A stretch of 6,869 nucleotides of DNA, from assembly GCA_021807645.1 (NCBI GenBank), contig JAKBCP010000043.1:1-6869 (forward strand), read 5' to 3'. The DNA is from a bacterium (lineage in GTDB: Bacteria; Vulcanimicrobiota; Vulcanimicrobiia; Vulcanimicrobiales; Vulcanimicrobiaceae). The notes below the pieces were generated by a model. It worked only from the letters and a program-made list of their open reading frames with translations, did no database searches and was not told where the DNA came from. A program made the translations under genes and the position numbers. The stretch's first letter is position 1; each line of letters starts with the position of its first letter. Of the stretch, positions 6,090-6,869 are shown in pieces.

Positions 6090-6564
6090 CGTCCAGCGCA
6101 TGGTTGTCGAGCGAATTTTTGACGCACCGCGAGAGTTGGTCTGGAAGGCATATACTGACCCGAAATACGTGCAGCAATGGTGGGGACCGAATGACTTCAC
6201 CTCACCTTCGTGCCGCAGCGACTTTCGGGTTGGAGGAACGTTCCTGTACTGCATGCGCACGCCGGACGGCCAAGACTATTACACCGGAGGAGAATTTCAC
6301 GAAATCGTTCCGCACGAAAGGATCGTCTATTCGATGTACTTTGCGGACGAACACGGCAACAAGATGGCTCCAGAGCAGCTCGGCATCGAACACGAAGCGA
6401 TCGAAGGTGCGCACGACATCGTTCTCTTTGAAGATCTCGGCGACGGTCGTTCGAAAATAACGATGATCGGCAACGAACCTATGGAGAGCGCGCGCACGAG
6501 CGGACAGCTCGAAGGTACGAAGCAATCGCTGGACAAGCTCGCAGCCGTTGTATCCCGACTGTAA
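6067..6564 (+). CDS. SRPBCC / AHSA1-domain protein
   Basis: This encodes 165 residues with a single START-like (Bet v 1 fold) AHSA1 domain. Marks of the family are VVERIFDAPRELVWKAYTDP (13-32), the WWGP motif at 38-41, SDFRVGGTFLYCM (51-63), YTGGEFHEIVPHERIVYSMY (72-91) and the C-terminal helix (GQLEGTKQSLDKLAAVV, 146-162). Such proteins are cytoplasmic with a hydrophobic pocket for a small molecule or lipid. Despite the Hsp90-activator name, their role in bacteria is mostly unknown. It overlaps the ArsR gene by 23 bases and has a strong ribosome site, a very common pairing in which the repressor controls both genes. A hairpin terminator follows 12 bases after the stop. Length is usual for the family, with nothing broken. 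Confidence 0.92.
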   Translation: MAKDTASDVQRMVVERIFDAPRELVWKAYTDPKYVQQWWGPNDFTSPSCRSDFRVGGTFLYCMRTPDGQDYYTGGEFHEIVPHERIVYSMYFADEHGNKMAPEQLGIEHEAIEGAHDIVLFEDLGDGRSKITMIGNEPMESARTSGQLEGTKQSLDKLAAVVSRL

Positions 6565-6576
6565 CCAATGCAAAGC

Positions 6577-6609
6577 AGAAGCCCGAACTCGCAATGATTT
6601 CGGGCTTCT
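6577..6609 (+). terminator. Rho-independent-type terminator of the arsR-AHSA1 operon
   Basis: AGAAGCCCGAA (6577-6587) pairs perfectly with TTCGGGCTTCT (6599-6609): an 11-bp stem with an 11-base loop. The T tract after it is short (TTCTTCGTT). Its position just after the AHSA1 stop fits a terminator. Confidence 0.75.
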
Positions 6610-6610
6610 T

Positions 6611-6627
6611 CGTTGGTAGCGCCAACG
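6611..6627 (+). repeat. Second small hairpin right after the terminator
   Basis: CGTTGG (6611-6616) pairs with CCAACG (6622-6627), a 6-bp stem with a 5-base loop. It is followed at 6632-6639 by TCGGGCTT, a repeat of the 3' arm of the terminator (6600-6607). It may back up termination. Confidence 0.4.
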
Positions 6628-6669
6628 GGAATCGGGCTTTCTGTAGATTGGTCTTGACCCGGTTCAGTG

Positions 6670-6700
6670 GAGACTTTCTTTCTTACAGCGAAAGGGTCTC
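6670..6700 (+). promoter_or_regulatory. Hairpin over the orfA ribosome site
   Basis: GAGACTTTC (6670-6678) can pair with GAAA (6690-6693) and GTCTC (6696-6700), leaving a two-G bulge. The 3' arm contains the AAAGGG that would serve as Shine-Dalgarno for the GTG at 6703. In a read-through transcript this would hide the ribosome site. Confidence 0.35.
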
Positions 6701-6702
6701 CT

Positions 6703-6869
6703 GTGGCAAAGCGCCCCACATACCCGCCGGAGTTCCGGCGTAGGATCGTCGAGTTGGTCCGCTCCGGCCGCAGCGTGAGCTCGGTGGCCGTCGAATTCCA
6801 AGTCGCGCGGCAATCGCTCATAAACTGGATCAAGCAAGAAGATCTCGATACGGGCCGTCGCCCCGACGG
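6703..6869 (+). CDS. IS3-family transposase OrfA, N-terminal part (truncated by the window)
   Basis: The frame opens at GTG 6703 and runs off the window after 55 codons with no stop. The protein reads MAKRPTYPPEFRRRIVELVR, then SGRSVSSVAVEFQVARQSLI and NWIKQEDLDT. The [YF]-x-x-E-F-[KR]-x-x-[IV]-V-x-L start and the S-V-x-x-V-A-x-x-[FY]-x-V-[SA]-x-x-[ST]-[LI]-x-x-W-[IV] helix-turn-helix are the HTH_Tnp_1 pattern of IS3-family OrfA, which binds the terminal repeats. In intact elements a programmed -1 frameshift joins OrfA to the DDE domain of OrfB. That part is not visible, so intactness is unknown. AAAGGG precedes the GTG by about 7 bases. Confidence 0.82.
   Translation, partial: MAKRPTYPPEFRRRIVELVRSGRSVSSVAVEFQVARQSLINWIKQEDLDTGRRPD

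Larger units (their letters stand above)
6642..6869 (+). mobile_element. Left end of an IS3-family insertion sequence, cut by the window edge
   Basis: An IS3-type orfA begins at 6703. The leader before it contains TGACCCGGTTCAGTGGAGAC (6655-6674), which resembles IS3-family terminal repeats. The exact tip is uncertain: TG at 6655 or TG at 6642 would give leaders of 48 or 61 bases, both usual. The right end, orfB and any target duplication lie outside the window. Confidence 0.6.

Overview
The window looks like a stretch of chromosome from a GC-rich (about 60% by eye), diderm bacterium. The secretin gene at the left edge requires an outer membrane. The kinase-less PDZ / multi-TM / GAF protein, the proline-threonine tailed secretin and the leaderless ArsR gene would suit an uncultured, environmental lineage such as Candidatus Eremiobacterota (WPS-2) or an acidobacterium. 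That placement is an inference from general impression, not from a marker gene.

Layout, left to right. (1) 1-867 (+) is the 3' part of a type II secretion / type IV pilus secretin with a Pro-Thr-Ser tail. (2) 899-1174 (+) is a 91-residue secreted protein, a shortened copy of the 128-residue protein at 2860-3246 (+); the pair is clearly paralogous. (3) Between them, on the opposite strand, lies a GT1-family glycosyltransferase of RhlB / sterol-glucosyltransferase type (1196-2485, -). (4) A 374-base gene-free stretch (2486-2859) separates the divergent glycosyltransferase and full-length paralog, and holds a 13-base perfect palindrome. (5) A third small secreted protein (3362-3769, +) follows. 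Like the full-length paralog it has two cysteines in its mature part. (6) 3885-5636 (-) is a large membrane protein with an N-terminal PDZ-like domain, about ten membrane helices and a C-terminal GAF-like domain but no kinase or other output domain. (7) Divergent from it is a two-gene operon: an ArsR-type repressor (5739-6089) overlapping an SRPBCC/AHSA1 protein (6067-6564), closed by a strong hairpin terminator. (8) The left end of an IS3-family insertion sequence with the start of orfA (from 6703) runs off the right edge.

How the genes may work together: only the ArsR-AHSA1 pair is a firm functional unit (overlapping genes, shared promoter, apparent self-operator over the -10 box and start codon). 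The left half is a cell-envelope neighbourhood (secretin, secreted small proteins, glycosyltransferase), but no shared pathway can be proven from this window. The most unusual points are the duplicated and then internally deleted small secreted protein family around the glycosyltransferase, the leaderless repressor promoter with its overlapping palindrome, and the sensor-like membrane protein with no visible output domain.
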